Positions 7,835 through 16,686 of a stretch of 64,000 nt of DNA are shown here, one piece after another (position 1 is the stretch's first letter; each line of letters starts with the position of its first letter). This DNA is from T3Sed10-213 sp012519365 (GTDB lineage Bacteria; Planctomycetota; Phycisphaerae; Sedimentisphaerales; Anaerohalosphaeraceae): positions 1-64,000 of the forward strand of contig JAPXLV010000001.1 in the NCBI GenBank assembly GCA_033809355.1, read 5' to 3'. The notes beneath the pieces were generated by a model. The model ran no database searches. It was not told the origin of the DNA and saw only the letters and a program-made list of their open reading frames with translations. The position numbers were made by a program, and so were the translations under genes.

Positions 7835-8048
7835 GTCATTCTTCGCCCCCCGAACGACGTGGCCGTACCCGTCATTCCGAACCCCCGAACGAAGTGAGGG
7901 GTGAGGAATCTATTGATTCACTAAAATTCGACCGTTAGCGGGGTGGGGTGGAATCTTGCTTAAATAAACAGGCCCCTCGTCGGCCGTTGGCCTCCTCGGG
8001 GTGACGGGTTGGGGAACAGGCTCCTCGGGGTGACAGTGTGGGAAACGG
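7835..8048. repeat. palindromic repeat element with tandem tail, locus 1
   Basis: The core at 7871-7916 starts GTCATTCCGAACCCCCGAAC and ends GTGAGGAATCTATTGA, with inverted ATTCC/GGAAT and CCCC/GGGG arms. A degenerate partial copy precedes it at 7835-7860. To the right two tandem copies of a 28-29-base unit starting CTCCTCGGGGTGAC lie at 7992-8020 and 8021-8048. The same palindrome type occurs near 39.46 kb and 61.34 kb. The tract separates two convergent genes and no protein can be supported in it. Confidence 0.65.
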
Positions 8049-8068
8049 CCCCTTTCGGCCATTTACGC

Positions 8069-9376
8069 TTATGATTCGCCCTCACAGTTGAGCCCCTCAG
8101 GGTGGGCGTGGAGGTCGCGACGAACAGCGACAATACTTGTATCATCGGTCTGACTGGCCAAGCCCACAAACCTCCGCCGATAGGCAAGAATGTTATGCAC
8201 AAGGTACTCGGCGCACGTAGCCGGCTGGTTTTGCAGCACATCCAGCAACCGCTGGCGTCCCCACATCTGCCCGTCAAAGTTCATCGCATCGATCAAGCCG
8301 TCGGTGTACATCAACAGACAATCATTCTGCTCAAACGGCACCGTCTGAGTGTTGTAATGGGTATCAGGAGTAATCCCCAGCACCAAGCCGCCTTCATTCA
8401 GATCCATCACCTGGCCGTTTCGCAGCAAAATACCCGGTTCGTGACCGCAGTTACAATACGTCAGCGTATTGGCCTTGGTGTCAATCCGCGCCATAAACAG
8501 CGTAATAAATTCGCCGTCCTTGCACTCGTTGCAGGCGACCCGATTGAGTTTATGAACGATCTCTTCCATCGAATGGCGTGCATAGCCGCCGTCGGCATAG
8601 GCCCTGGCCGCGCCGCGGAACATACTCATCATAATTGCCGCAGGCACCCCCTTGCCGATCACATCGGCAATCGCCACAACGAGCGTATGGTCATCGACCT
8701 GAAGAAAATCGTACATATCACCGCCGATTTCATAGCACGGCTGGTAAACCGCCGCCACATCCAGCCCGCACATACTCGGTGCCTTGGCGGGAATCATCCG
8801 GCGCTGAATAATCCCGGCCAAGCGAATCTGCTCGGCCATCTTGGCCCCTTCCAGCGCCTGGTTATAGAGTTGGGCGTTGGTGATGGCGATGGCGCACTGA
8901 CTGGCGACCAGCCGCGCGATGCGAATAGCGTCGGCATCAAATCGTGCCGGCTCCGGACTATACAGCCGCAACACGCCGATGGGCTTGTCATGAAAGAACA
9001 TCGCCACCGTCAATTGGCTGATCAGCCCCTCACGAATCGACGCCTCGCGGTATTGCACCCGCGGATCAACGCGCATATCGTCCAATACGACCGCTTTGCC
9101 CTCAAAGGCCTCGCGGATCACCGGCTCGTCTTTGGTCACCGGGCCTTTGTTGCGGTACTCTTCGCTGAGCCCATAGGTGCTGCGCATTTTCAGATCGCCG
9201 GTCTCTTCATCCAACAGGCGAATCGAGCAGGCTGTCGTGTTCGTGATGCGCACCACCGCCTCGGCCAGCCGGTCGAGCACTTCCTGCAGCTCAAACTTGC
9301 CGGCAACCAATGTCGAAATCTGGTAGATTTCTTCTTCCAGATAACTTTGTTTGTCTAATTGCTGTTCCATAATCAT
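8069..9376 (-). CDS. GAF-domain PP2C-type serine/threonine phosphatase (RsbU/SpoIIE-like)
   Basis: A 435-residue cytosolic phosphatase. A GAF domain spans about residues 20-180 (VRITNTTACSIRLLDEETG; DDMRVDPRVQYREA; PIGVLRLYSPEP). A PPM/SpoIIE domain spans about 200-425, with the metal-binding EIGGDMYDFLQV and VVAIADVIGKGVPAAIMMSM and the late LLMYTDGLIDAMN motif. Such proteins dephosphorylate anti-sigma-factor antagonists in partner-switching stress pathways; no RsbV or RsbW homologue is in the window. The ATG at 9376 is chosen on a GGCGGG upstream; ATG 9370 is an equal alternative. Its ligand and output are unknown. Confidence 0.87.
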   Translation of the reverse strand: MIMEQQLDKQSYLEEEIYQISTLVAGKFELQEVLDRLAEAVVRITNTTACSIRLLDEETGDLKMRSTYGLSEEYRNKGPVTKDEPVIREAFEGKAVVLDDMRVDPRVQYREASIREGLISQLTVAMFFHDKPIGVLRLYSPEPARFDADAIRIARLVASQCAIAITNAQLYNQALEGAKMAEQIRLAGIIQRRMIPAKAPSMCGLDVAAVYQPCYEIGGDMYDFLQVDDHTLVVAIADVIGKGVPAAIMMSMFRGAARAYADGGYARHSMEEIVHKLNRVACNECKDGEFITLFMARIDTKANTLTYCNCGHEPGILLRNGQVMDLNEGGLVLGITPDTHYNTQTVPFEQNDCLLMYTDGLIDAMNFDGQMWGRQRLLDVLQNQPATCAEYLVHNILAYRRRFVGLASQTDDTSIVAVRRDLHAHPEGLNCEGES

Positions 9377-9783
9377 ATAGTAACCCGCCGCAAAGCGGAA
9401 AAATCCCACATTTTAATCGGGTGTTGACACAAACAACCCAAATTGCGGATTATACCTTTTCAAACAAAAAATACCATCTTTTTTAATGTCATATTTACAG
9501 ACAAGAAAAGACTACATCTCCTTGTTTGGCCCGGCCCAAAGGCCGAATGATACCCCTATTATACGCCGATAAGACCAAGGGGTTTATTAAAAAAACGTTA
9601 GTCGGACGCCACTATTACAGGCCCCCCTTTTTCCACAAAACATTGAGAATTGGGAATTTAAATTGTAGAATTAAATTATCGCTTTTAGGGCTAAACACGC
9701 ATTTGTCAACGGCGCGAATGGGGGCAAATACTTACGCCGGTTTTCTTGTCTATCGGCGGGATTTGTGATAAAATCCCCGCCAA
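9377..9783. other. intergenic gap between divergent genes
   Basis: About 400 AT-rich bases between the phosphatase and xseA. A TTGACA at 9424-9429 with GATTAT 18 bases later could start rightward transcription; the xseA-proximal promoter at 9746-9774 is better. An 80-codon open frame at 9526-9768 has no ribosome site or recognisable composition and is not called. Nothing else is seen. Confidence 0.5.
9746..9774 (+). promoter_or_regulatory. promoter of xseA with leaderless spacing
   Basis: TTGTCT (9746-9751), 17 bases, TAAAAT (9769-9774). The ATG at 9784 is nine bases past the -10 hexamer and has no Shine-Dalgarno sequence, so the transcript probably begins at or just before the start codon. 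Confidence 0.5.
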
Positions 9784-11139
9784 ATGGCTAAAAATAACAA
9801 AATCCTTATCTTCAGCGTTAGCCAGCTCAACGCCCTAATCAGAGGGGCCGTGCAGAATGCTCTGCCGGGACGCTTGATGCTGCGCGGCCAAATCAGCGAC
9901 TGGAAGCAATATCCCAGCGGACATTGCTACTTTTCGCTCAAAGATGCCGATTCGCAGATTGCCTGCGTGATGTGGGGCAGCAAGGCACGCAGCCTGAAAT
10001 TTACCTGTGAAAACGGGATGGAAGTAATCGCAACCGGCTTGGTGGATGTCTATCTGCCGCGGGGTCAATACCAATTTTATGCTGAAAAACTGGAACCGGC
10101 CGGCATCGGCTCGCTGCAGCTGGCCTTTGAGCAGATGCGCAAACGGCTCGAGGCCGAGGGGTTGTTTCGTGGGGAGCACAAAAAGCCCATTCCCCCCTAT
10201 GCGATGCGGATCGGCGTGGTCACAAGCCGTCAGGGAGCGGCGATTAAAGATATTGCCGAGAGTATTTTTCACCGTTGGCCATGTGCCCGGCTGTGGGTTT
10301 TTGACACACCGGTCCAGGGTGAAGGCGCCGCCGAAAAGATTGCCGCCGCCATTGACCGCGCCAACCGCCTTCAAAAACAGCTGGGCTTGCAAATCCTGAT
10401 TGTCGGTCGCGGCGGCGGCTCGATGGAAGACCTCTGGGCATTTAATGAAGAGCGGGTCGCTCGGGCGATTTATGCGTCGCGGATTCCCGTGATCAGCGCC
10501 GTCGGCCACGAGGTGGACACAACAATCGCCGATTTGGTGGCCGATGCCCGCGTCTCGACACCAACCCGCGCCGGTGTGATTGCCGTGCCGGACCGACGCG
10601 ATGTCCTGCATCGGCTCGAGACCGCCGCCGCACGCTTGCAGCGCAGCGCAGCGACGAGTCTTCAGCATAGCCGAATGCGACTGGAGAGGATCACCGCCAG
10701 CAGCGTCTTTCGTACGCCTTACGGCCCGCTTCATATCGCCGCCCGGCAATTGGATGAGTCCTGCGACGCCCTGACCGATGCCATGGAGGCCAGGCTCAGC
10801 GGCTGGCGGCAACAGGTAGATCGGTTTGCCCGGGCCGTAGCACGCATTGAGCCGGGGCGGTTCATTGCCATTCGGCGGCTGAGTTTGCACGAATTGCAAA
10901 GCCGATGCCGACAGGCTATCCTTGCGATCCTCTCGAAAAAGCAGTTGCAATTGACCGCTCAGGACAATAGAGTACAGGCATTAAACCCCCGTTCGGTGCT
11001 TAGCCGGGGCTACAGCATTACGCGCGACTGCGGCGGCAAGGTGATCACCCGGCCCGAACAAGTCGCCCTCGGCCAGTCGATTATTACCGAACTGGCCCAA
11101 AACAAACGACTTGAAAGTACCATAACCAAAGTAGATTGA
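9784..11139 (+). CDS. xseA: exodeoxyribonuclease VII large subunit
   Basis: The 451-residue catalytic subunit of exonuclease VII, which degrades single-stranded DNA from both ends. An N-terminal OB fold (residues 8-100; LRGQISDWKQYPSGHCYFSLKD) is followed by the catalytic core with RIGVVTSRQGAAIKDI, ILIVGRGGGSMEDLWAFNEE and PVISAVGHEVDTTIADLVAD, and a C-terminal helical region ending in NPRSVLSRGYSI. All are family signatures and the length is typical. The small subunit gene follows immediately, starting eight bases past the xseA stop. Start 9784 is the first ATG and fits the OB-fold N-terminus. Confidence 0.96.
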   Translation: MAKNNKILIFSVSQLNALIRGAVQNALPGRLMLRGQISDWKQYPSGHCYFSLKDADSQIACVMWGSKARSLKFTCENGMEVIATGLVDVYLPRGQYQFYAEKLEPAGIGSLQLAFEQMRKRLEAEGLFRGEHKKPIPPYAMRIGVVTSRQGAAIKDIAESIFHRWPCARLWVFDTPVQGEGAAEKIAAAIDRANRLQKQLGLQILIVGRGGGSMEDLWAFNEERVARAIYASRIPVISAVGHEVDTTIADLVADARVSTPTRAGVIAVPDRRDVLHRLETAAARLQRSAATSLQHSRMRLERITASSVFRTPYGPLHIAARQLDESCDALTDAMEARLSGWRQQVDRFARAVARIEPGRFIAIRRLSLHELQSRCRQAILAILSKKQLQLTAQDNRVQALNPRSVLSRGYSITRDCGGKVITRPEQVALGQSIITELAQNKRLESTITKVD

Positions 11140-11147
11140 CAGACGCA

Positions 11148-11477
11148 ATGGCAAAAAAAGAACACCCGAAAAATCCGTTGGAAAATGTGACTTTTGAACA
11201 GGCGATTGAAAGGCTCAGCGGCATTGTTCAAAAAATTGAGACCGGTCAGGTTTCGCTGGAAGAAAGCCTGCGCCAGTATGAACAGGGCATGGCGCTGATT
11301 GCCCATTGCCGTAGGATTTTGCAGGACGCCGAAAAACGGATTGAGACGATCAATGAAAGTGCCTTGTCCGAGACCGCCCCGGATGTGGACGAACAGGACA
11401 ATCTCAAAGAGCAGGACAACAGCAATGCGAGGACCGAGGATCAGCACGGCCAGGATGAGGACGATGTTTTCTTTTAG
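11148..11477 (+). CDS. xseB: exodeoxyribonuclease VII small subunit
   Basis: A 109-residue partner of XseA. The conserved helical hairpin is FEQAIERLSGIVQKIETGQV, then SLEESLRQYEQGMAL and CRRILQDAEKRIETI (about residues 14-70). The remaining 40 residues are an acidic, glutamine- and asparagine-rich tail, longer than in E. coli XseB (80 residues). The ATG at 11148 is used; a TTG at 11136 overlapping the xseA stop would add four residues. No good ribosome site is visible, so translation may be coupled to xseA. Confidence 0.9.
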   Translation: MAKKEHPKNPLENVTFEQAIERLSGIVQKIETGQVSLEESLRQYEQGMALIAHCRRILQDAEKRIETINESALSETAPDVDEQDNLKEQDNSNARTEDQHGQDEDDVFF

Positions 11478-11511
11478 CCGGCGTTAAACTCTCTTTCTTA
11501 TCGCATCACAA

Positions 11512-11593
11512 GCGGGCGTGGCGGAATTGGCAGACGCGCCAGATTTAGGTTCTGGTGGGATATCCCGTGGAGGTTCGAGTCCTCTCGCCCGCA
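11512..11593 (+). tRNA. tRNA-Leu (anticodon UAG)
   Basis: The acceptor stem GCGGGCG pairs with CGCCCGC at the 3' end, followed by discriminator A; CCA is not encoded. The anticodon stem CCAGA/TCTGG frames the loop TTTAGGT with anticodon TAG. A long variable arm (about 13 bases, GGGATATCCC-like) marks a class II tRNA, and the T arm GGTTCGAGTCC is canonical. Confidence 0.95.
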
Positions 11594-11698
11594 TTAAAGA
11601 CGACTCACACAGGCAGTCATCACAGGAAACGGAAGGGAGCGTTGGGTCGGTTTTGAAGTCTGCACCCAAGCGGCTGTTAAAAAGAGAAAGGCAGAACT

Positions 11699-12757
11699 AT
11701 GGGGTTTCGTTTTTTTAGACGCGTACGAATTGCCCCCGGCTTGACATTGAATTTCAGCAAGCGGGGGATGTCCTTGTCGGCAGGGCCGCGAGGGACGAAA
11801 TACACCGTCGGCTCCCGCGGAAGGCGAGCCACAATGGGAATTCCGGGAACCGGGCTTTTCTTCACGCAAAAACTCGACTCCAAAAAACGCAAAAAAAAGC
11901 CTTCGTCAACCGCCACGACCTCTAAGACACCGGCCGGCAAAAACAGTGTCACTGCCGACCGGAAGCTGTCTATTAAGGAGAATTCAAACATCCCCCCAGA
12001 GGAAAAAAATTTTTATCAAGGGTGCCAATACCTGATGGAGGGACAGTTTGACAGGGCCTATGAGCTTTTCAAAATAACACACGATAATCCAGACGCGGCG
12101 TTTTTGGCCGGCCTGCTGGCGTTAAAGAAAGAGGGCTATATTGACGCTCGGTGGTATTTGGAATCCGTGTTGCCCCAGCCCGAGAAACTGGGCCATTATT
12201 TTAAGCGGTTGAGGGTACAGCCCACTGTTCAGCTGCCTGTGACCGACACCTTTTGCGCGATTGTCAAGCCGGATATGCGGGGGCTGCTGTTGGCGCTGGT
12301 TGAGGTCTATCAACGGTTAAAACAATACAACAAGGCCGTGGAATGCCTAAAACGCTTGCGCCGGTATGAACCGAACGACCCGGTGGTCAAGCTCAGCCTG
12401 GCTGAACTGCTGTATGAGTTGAACCCCGCCAACAAAAAAACGCTTCACTATATTATCAACCTGACAGAGGGGATCGACAATGAATCCCCCATCCATACCG
12501 CCTTGCTGTTTTATCGGGGCAAGGCCCTGGCCGGATTGGGGCTGCACACGGCCGCCTGCGAGGTACTGACCTCCGCGTTGCGCCGAAAAAAAGACCGCAG
12601 CCAAGAGTTGCTGATGGCCATTCGCTACGCACGGGCCCTGGTCTATCAGCAATTGGGAAGCGAAAAGAGATATTGCCAAGAACTGGAAAAACTCTATGCT
12701 CAAGACGGCGGCTATGAAGATGTCGGGGAACGTTTGCTGGGAGAGAGGACGCATTGA
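11699..12757 (+). CDS. DUF4236 domain protein with C-terminal TPR repeats
   Basis: A 352-residue protein. The first 55 residues match the DUF4236 pattern: GFRFFRRVRIAPGLTLNFSKRG, then SLSAGPRGTKYTVGSRGRRAT and GIPGTGLFF. After a basic, threonine/serine-rich linker (60-100), the rest is helical with TPR-like pairs (YQGCQYLMEGQFDRAYELFK; ALVEVYQRLKQYNKAVECLKRL; NDPVVKLSLAELLYEL; TALLFYRGKALAGLGLHTAACEVL). There is no signal peptide or membrane helix. TPRs imply a protein partner, but none is suggested by neighbours, a tRNA upstream and ispD downstream. AAAGGCAG lies about eight bases before the ATG. Function unknown. Confidence 0.75.
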   Translation: MGFRFFRRVRIAPGLTLNFSKRGMSLSAGPRGTKYTVGSRGRRATMGIPGTGLFFTQKLDSKKRKKKPSSTATTSKTPAGKNSVTADRKLSIKENSNIPPEEKNFYQGCQYLMEGQFDRAYELFKITHDNPDAAFLAGLLALKKEGYIDARWYLESVLPQPEKLGHYFKRLRVQPTVQLPVTDTFCAIVKPDMRGLLLALVEVYQRLKQYNKAVECLKRLRRYEPNDPVVKLSLAELLYELNPANKKTLHYIINLTEGIDNESPIHTALLFYRGKALAGLGLHTAACEVLTSALRRKKDRSQELLMAIRYARALVYQQLGSEKRYCQELEKLYAQDGGYEDVGERLLGERTH

Positions 12758-12834
12758 TTTTTTTAGCCAAAACCACTACGATGACAAAAAACAAGATTAG
12801 AGCGGTTTAATCTTCCCCAGAAAGGATAGTGTCG

Positions 12835-13575
12835 ATGGCGAAAAAGACAGCGGTGATTATTTGTGCGGCCGGGGCGGGCAGGCGTTTTGGCGGCGATCGA
12901 AAAAAGCCGTTTATCGAGATTGGTTCCCGTGCGGCGTTTCTTCGCAGCATCGAATTTTTTGCCGATCGCGACGAGGTCAAGCAGATTCTGCTGGCCATTT
13001 CCCCGGAAGATGAAGAACTCGTACGGGTCAAGTGGGGAGCCATGCTGGGCTTTCACGGCGTGACTCTGTGCTTCGGCGGCAAGGAACGCTTTGAAACCGT
13101 CGCCAACGCCCTGGCAAAGGTCCACGAGGACATCGCGTTGATCGCCGTGCATGATGCGGTGCGGTGCTGCCTGACCAGACAGTGGGTGGACGCGGTGTTT
13201 GACAAGGCCGCCGAGACAGGCGCGGCGATCCTGGCCTGTCCGGTTACCGCAACCCTCAAGCAGGTCAAAGACGGCCTCATCGTTAAGACCGTTGAGCGTA
13301 ATGGGCTGTATGAAGCCCAGACGCCGCAGGTGTTCGAAGCGGCACTGCTCCGAACGGCCTATGCCAATCTGGACACGCTCGACCGTTCGGCCATCACCGA
13401 TGATGCCCAACTGATTGAGGCGTTGGGCCGACCGGTGGCCATCGTCGAAACCGATCACTCCAATCTGAAAATCACCCGCAAGAGCGATGTGCCGATCGCC
13501 GAGGCCATCATCAAAAGCCGTCCCCAGCCCAAGCCCGACGGACCTGTCGGTCCCTATTTTGAGGCACAGTGGTAA
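12835..13575 (+). CDS. ispD: 2-C-methyl-D-erythritol 4-phosphate cytidylyltransferase
   Basis: The 246-residue third enzyme of the non-mevalonate isoprenoid pathway, forming CDP-methylerythritol from CTP and MEP. The nucleotide-binding loop IICAAGAGRRFGGDRKKPFIEIG lies at the N-terminus, followed by FGGKERFETVANAL and VHDAVRCCLTRQWVD. YEAQTPQVFEAALLRTAY, AITDDAQLIEALGRPV and SNLKITRKSDVPIAEAI complete the family signature. The ATG at 12835 with AGAAAGGA upstream is preferred to a GTG at 12829. ispF is not adjacent. Confidence 0.95.
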   Translation: MAKKTAVIICAAGAGRRFGGDRKKPFIEIGSRAAFLRSIEFFADRDEVKQILLAISPEDEELVRVKWGAMLGFHGVTLCFGGKERFETVANALAKVHEDIALIAVHDAVRCCLTRQWVDAVFDKAAETGAAILACPVTATLKQVKDGLIVKTVERNGLYEAQTPQVFEAALLRTAYANLDTLDRSAITDDAQLIEALGRPVAIVETDHSNLKITRKSDVPIAEAIIKSRPQPKPDGPVGPYFEAQW

Positions 13576-13593
13576 ATCAGGGCGGCCCGGCGA

Positions 13594-14739
13594 TTAAAAA
13601 ACGGCCTGTTCGGGTTCGGCCGGCTGGGCCTGAGGTTCTTTTTCTTCGACCTTGTCCAGTTCCAACTCAATATCCGGCGTTGAAGGCACCGGTTCAATGC
13701 CGACCAGACTGACCATTGCGTTTTGCTTGAATTGAAGCACCACCGGCCTCATGTTGTCGTCCACATTGAAGGCCACATCCACCCACAGCATGCGTTCCCG
13801 CATCCCCAGTGTGTCGTCGGCCTCAATGATATCGGCCAGTCCCTTCTCGACAAACTGTTTGCCGTCTGCCGGACGGTTGGAATTGCGATATTGCAGCAAA
13901 CCGACCGGCAAATAGACCTTGCCGACTCCGCGCAGATTATTCGCATCGTCGGCAGGTTTGCAGATCAGACGCATCTGGGCCATCCCAAACTTGATCTGGC
14001 CGGCAGCATTGTTGGCACCGCCATCGGGAATACTTTTGGAAACGATGCCCACCCGGACAACGGTCAGCTTGCCTTTTTCAGGCACGTCCCACAGGCGAAT
14101 AGGTTTTTTGTCCTTGCTTGGCAGCGCCAGACATTTGCGAGATGCGATGGGAAGAACATCATCCTTGATAAAATAGCGATTGAGGTGGTTTTTGTTCAGG
14201 AAATCGGCCTGCACCACTGCAAAACTTGTATTCGACGCCAGCGCCCCCCGACTGAGCCAATTGTAAAAGCCCGTTACGGTGCCATCCACATTGAAAGCCG
14301 GCAGTTGCGGATTGTTGGGCGCCAGCTGTCGATCTGACGGATATCGGCTGTAAAGCAGTTTATGCTGAACGGGCAGCAGTCCTATGGTCACCAAGACATT
14401 GCCCGCCATAATGATGCCGGTGAGCAGACCAAACAGCAATGTGGCGATAACCTGCGGCACTTTACCCAGATCAATACTGCTGCCGGCCAGCAAGTCCGCC
14501 ATCGCGCGAAACAGGGCCGAGCCGAGAATAAACGCCAATAAATAGCACCCCGCTAACGCCCAGTTCGCCCCGTAGCCTCGCGAGATGAACAAATCCGCCA
14601 TCGCTTCGTGATAACTGAAGCCGATAATGGTTGCGAATATCGCAGCAATAAACGTCGAAAACGACGTTACCAGCGAACACTTCAGATAAAAATAAATCAC
14701 ACTGCCCAGTATGATCAACCCAATCAGAGCCGTAGTCAT
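13594..14739 (-). CDS. CvpA-like membrane protein with long extramembrane C-terminal domain
   Basis: A 381-residue protein. Four hydrophobic helices in residues 1-125 (TALIGLIILGSVIYFYLK; TFIAAIFATIIGFSYHEAMA; GANWALAGCYLLAFILGSALF; VIATLLFGLLTGIIMAGNVLVTIGLL) match the CvpA/colicin V production family in layout. Residues 130-360 form a soluble domain with no recognised motif, and the tail is acidic and proline-rich (ELELDKVEEKEPQ...EPEQ). CvpA proteins are about 160-200 residues, so the extension is unusual. The gene lies downstream of the two pilus-ATPase genes on the same strand but 211 bases away, so shared transcription is possible, not proven. Confidence 0.65.
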   Translation of the reverse strand: MTTALIGLIILGSVIYFYLKCSLVTSFSTFIAAIFATIIGFSYHEAMADLFISRGYGANWALAGCYLLAFILGSALFRAMADLLAGSSIDLGKVPQVIATLLFGLLTGIIMAGNVLVTIGLLPVQHKLLYSRYPSDRQLAPNNPQLPAFNVDGTVTGFYNWLSRGALASNTSFAVVQADFLNKNHLNRYFIKDDVLPIASRKCLALPSKDKKPIRLWDVPEKGKLTVVRVGIVSKSIPDGGANNAAGQIKFGMAQMRLICKPADDANNLRGVGKVYLPVGLLQYRNSNRPADGKQFVEKGLADIIEADDTLGMRERMLWVDVAFNVDDNMRPVVLQFKQNAMVSLVGIEPVPSTPDIELELDKVEEKEPQAQPAEPEQAVF

Positions 14740-14950
14740 CGCAACACCTTATTTAGGGATACCTGAATCATTTAATTAAAACGCAAAAAACACTGAATTT
14801 TAAGTACAACATGCTGCATCATAAACACGTTCAAACCGGACGATTGCTGTGAGGGATTGGCTGTTCGAGTCCCTTTGAATATCCAAACCGCTGCGTTGAA
14901 CAGTTGCCTTCCGTTTTCATCTCGACACTCATTTGGCATGGCTGCCCTGC

Positions 14951-16591
14951 TCAGGTTTCGGTCGTGAAGTTTCGGATCACTTCATTGATGGACGTGACGC
15001 CCTGGGTGACCTTCTGAATGGCTTGTTCTTGAAGGTACAGCATCCCGGCTTTTCTGAACGCAGCAATTAACTCTTTGGTATTGTTGGCCTTTTTGATGCT
15101 CTCCCGCAGTTCATCGGTAATCCGGATGGATTCGAAAAGTCCGGTTCGTCCGTAGAACCCCGTCCCCTGGCACATATCACAGATGATGGGTTTACCGCGT
15201 TTATCATACACACAATCGCCGGGCCGATAAAACATCCCGCCGCTCATCGGGTCGATATTGAACTTCTTAAACAGACTTTGATTCGGCTGATAGGGGATTC
15301 GACACTTCGGGCACAGTTTGCGAACCAGGCGCTGGTTAATGACAGCGGTCAGGGCATCAGCGCTTTTCCCCTTGTCCCCGAGCCGTTTATTCCATATATC
15401 AACACATTCCCCCGCATTCATTGCCTTCATCGTCACATACACAATTTTCCCATCCAGCGCTGCTGCCGTAGCCAGCTTCACCGCCTCGGGTTCTTCACAT
15501 TCTTCCACTCCGATGATGTCCGGTCCGCGGCGCAGCAGTGTCTGCAACCGCCGCCCATAGGTCGTTGTGCCGGTATCGGACAGCGTAAAGACATTTTGCG
15601 TGATATTCGGCAACTCAGCAGCGATCTTCTTTTCAAGAGTAACGATATTGTTCAAAAACGGATCATGGTTGTTCAACAGCGTGTACAGGGTTGTCGTTTT
15701 GCCGCTTTTGGGCGGGCCTGAAATGATGATGAGCCCACCCCCCTGCAAGTCACGAAGCGACCGAATTGATTCGATCTGATTGTCATTAAACCCAAGGTCT
15801 TCGAGTTTGCGCGTCACATAGTCGGAAATTCTCTCCAGCCGGAGGTGTTCGCCGGCAGTCGAGCCGGAGGTGTTGACTTGCCATTCGGTCTTGAGTTCTT
15901 TGTCTTTGATGACTTTGAAGCGGCCCTGCTGGGGCTTACGTCGTTCTTCGACATCCAGCCCCCCCAGTTGCTTGACATAATAAATGAACGCCTCCATTTC
16001 CTCTTTGGTGCGGGGCGGCTGCTTCATGGGGACGCCGTCGATCTCATACACCACGGTGTATTCGTCTTTTTGCGGAATGAAGATGACCTGGTCAGCCCGC
16101 CGCCATATGGCGTCGTCGAGAATCTCACAGGTTATAATAAAGCCCTCTGCCTCCCGCGTTTTGGGCAGGGGGAGGGGAACTTCATTTTTATTGGAGGTAA
16201 CAAAGGAAAGCCCGAGGCTGAGTTTTTGGAGTTTTTTGTTTTCGTCGATGAAAAGCCCTCGAATATGCTCCGCCGTCAGGATACGCTCAAAGTCTGAGAC
16301 GCGCGCGTTGCGATGGATGATGTACGCCACGGTCGCTGCCCCTACACTGAGCAAATACAGCAAAAATCCGATGAAAAACACAGGGATCATCATCCACAAC
16401 AGCAAGGCCGCCGCCCCAATCGTAGCAATAGCGGCCGTCCAGGTCTCTTTGTGCGTTCGCACAGCCTGCGAGTCGGTATAGACCCAATTAACCAGCGGCA
16501 GCCACCCAAAAAACGCCGCCGCCATCAGCAGTCCTTTCCATGCCGCGATATAGTTGCCGATCTCCGACCCTGCCGCCAGCATATTACTCAT
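14951..16591 (-). CDS. divergent membrane-anchored GspE/PilB-type secretion ATPase
   Basis: A 546-residue protein. Residues 20-90 hold three hydrophobic segments, absent from classical GspE/PilB. The C-terminal half is a T2SS/T4P ATPase domain with Walker A GPPKSGKTTT (about 292-301) and the zinc tetracysteine CPKC...CDMC near the end. The Walker B glutamate is kept in DIIGVEECEEPEA, but the usual GEIRD reads VEECE. The Asp box reads TLEKK rather than TVEDP. The His box reads DGKIVYVTMKAMNA, lacking both histidines. It may be a weak or inactive ATPase, or a distinct subfamily. It follows pilT by 95 bases on the same strand. The ATG at 16591 has GGGAG upstream. Confidence 0.8.
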   Translation of the reverse strand: MSNMLAAGSEIGNYIAAWKGLLMAAAFFGWLPLVNWVYTDSQAVRTHKETWTAAIATIGAAALLLWMMIPVFFIGFLLYLLSVGAATVAYIIHRNARVSDFERILTAEHIRGLFIDENKKLQKLSLGLSFVTSNKNEVPLPLPKTREAEGFIITCEILDDAIWRRADQVIFIPQKDEYTVVYEIDGVPMKQPPRTKEEMEAFIYYVKQLGGLDVEERRKPQQGRFKVIKDKELKTEWQVNTSGSTAGEHLRLERISDYVTRKLEDLGFNDNQIESIRSLRDLQGGGLIIISGPPKSGKTTTLYTLLNNHDPFLNNIVTLEKKIAAELPNITQNVFTLSDTGTTTYGRRLQTLLRRGPDIIGVEECEEPEAVKLATAAALDGKIVYVTMKAMNAGECVDIWNKRLGDKGKSADALTAVINQRLVRKLCPKCRIPYQPNQSLFKKFNIDPMSGGMFYRPGDCVYDKRGKPIICDMCQGTGFYGRTGLFESIRITDELRESIKKANNTKELIAAFRKAGMLYLQEQAIQKVTQGVTSINEVIRNFTTET

Positions 16592-16686
16592 CGTTTGAAC
16601 TCCCAAAACCGTTCGTTGTTGTCCGTGTATCCGCGTTAGTCCCACAACTGATGCATAACCAAACGCCCCATCAGGGTTGCCGGTGG

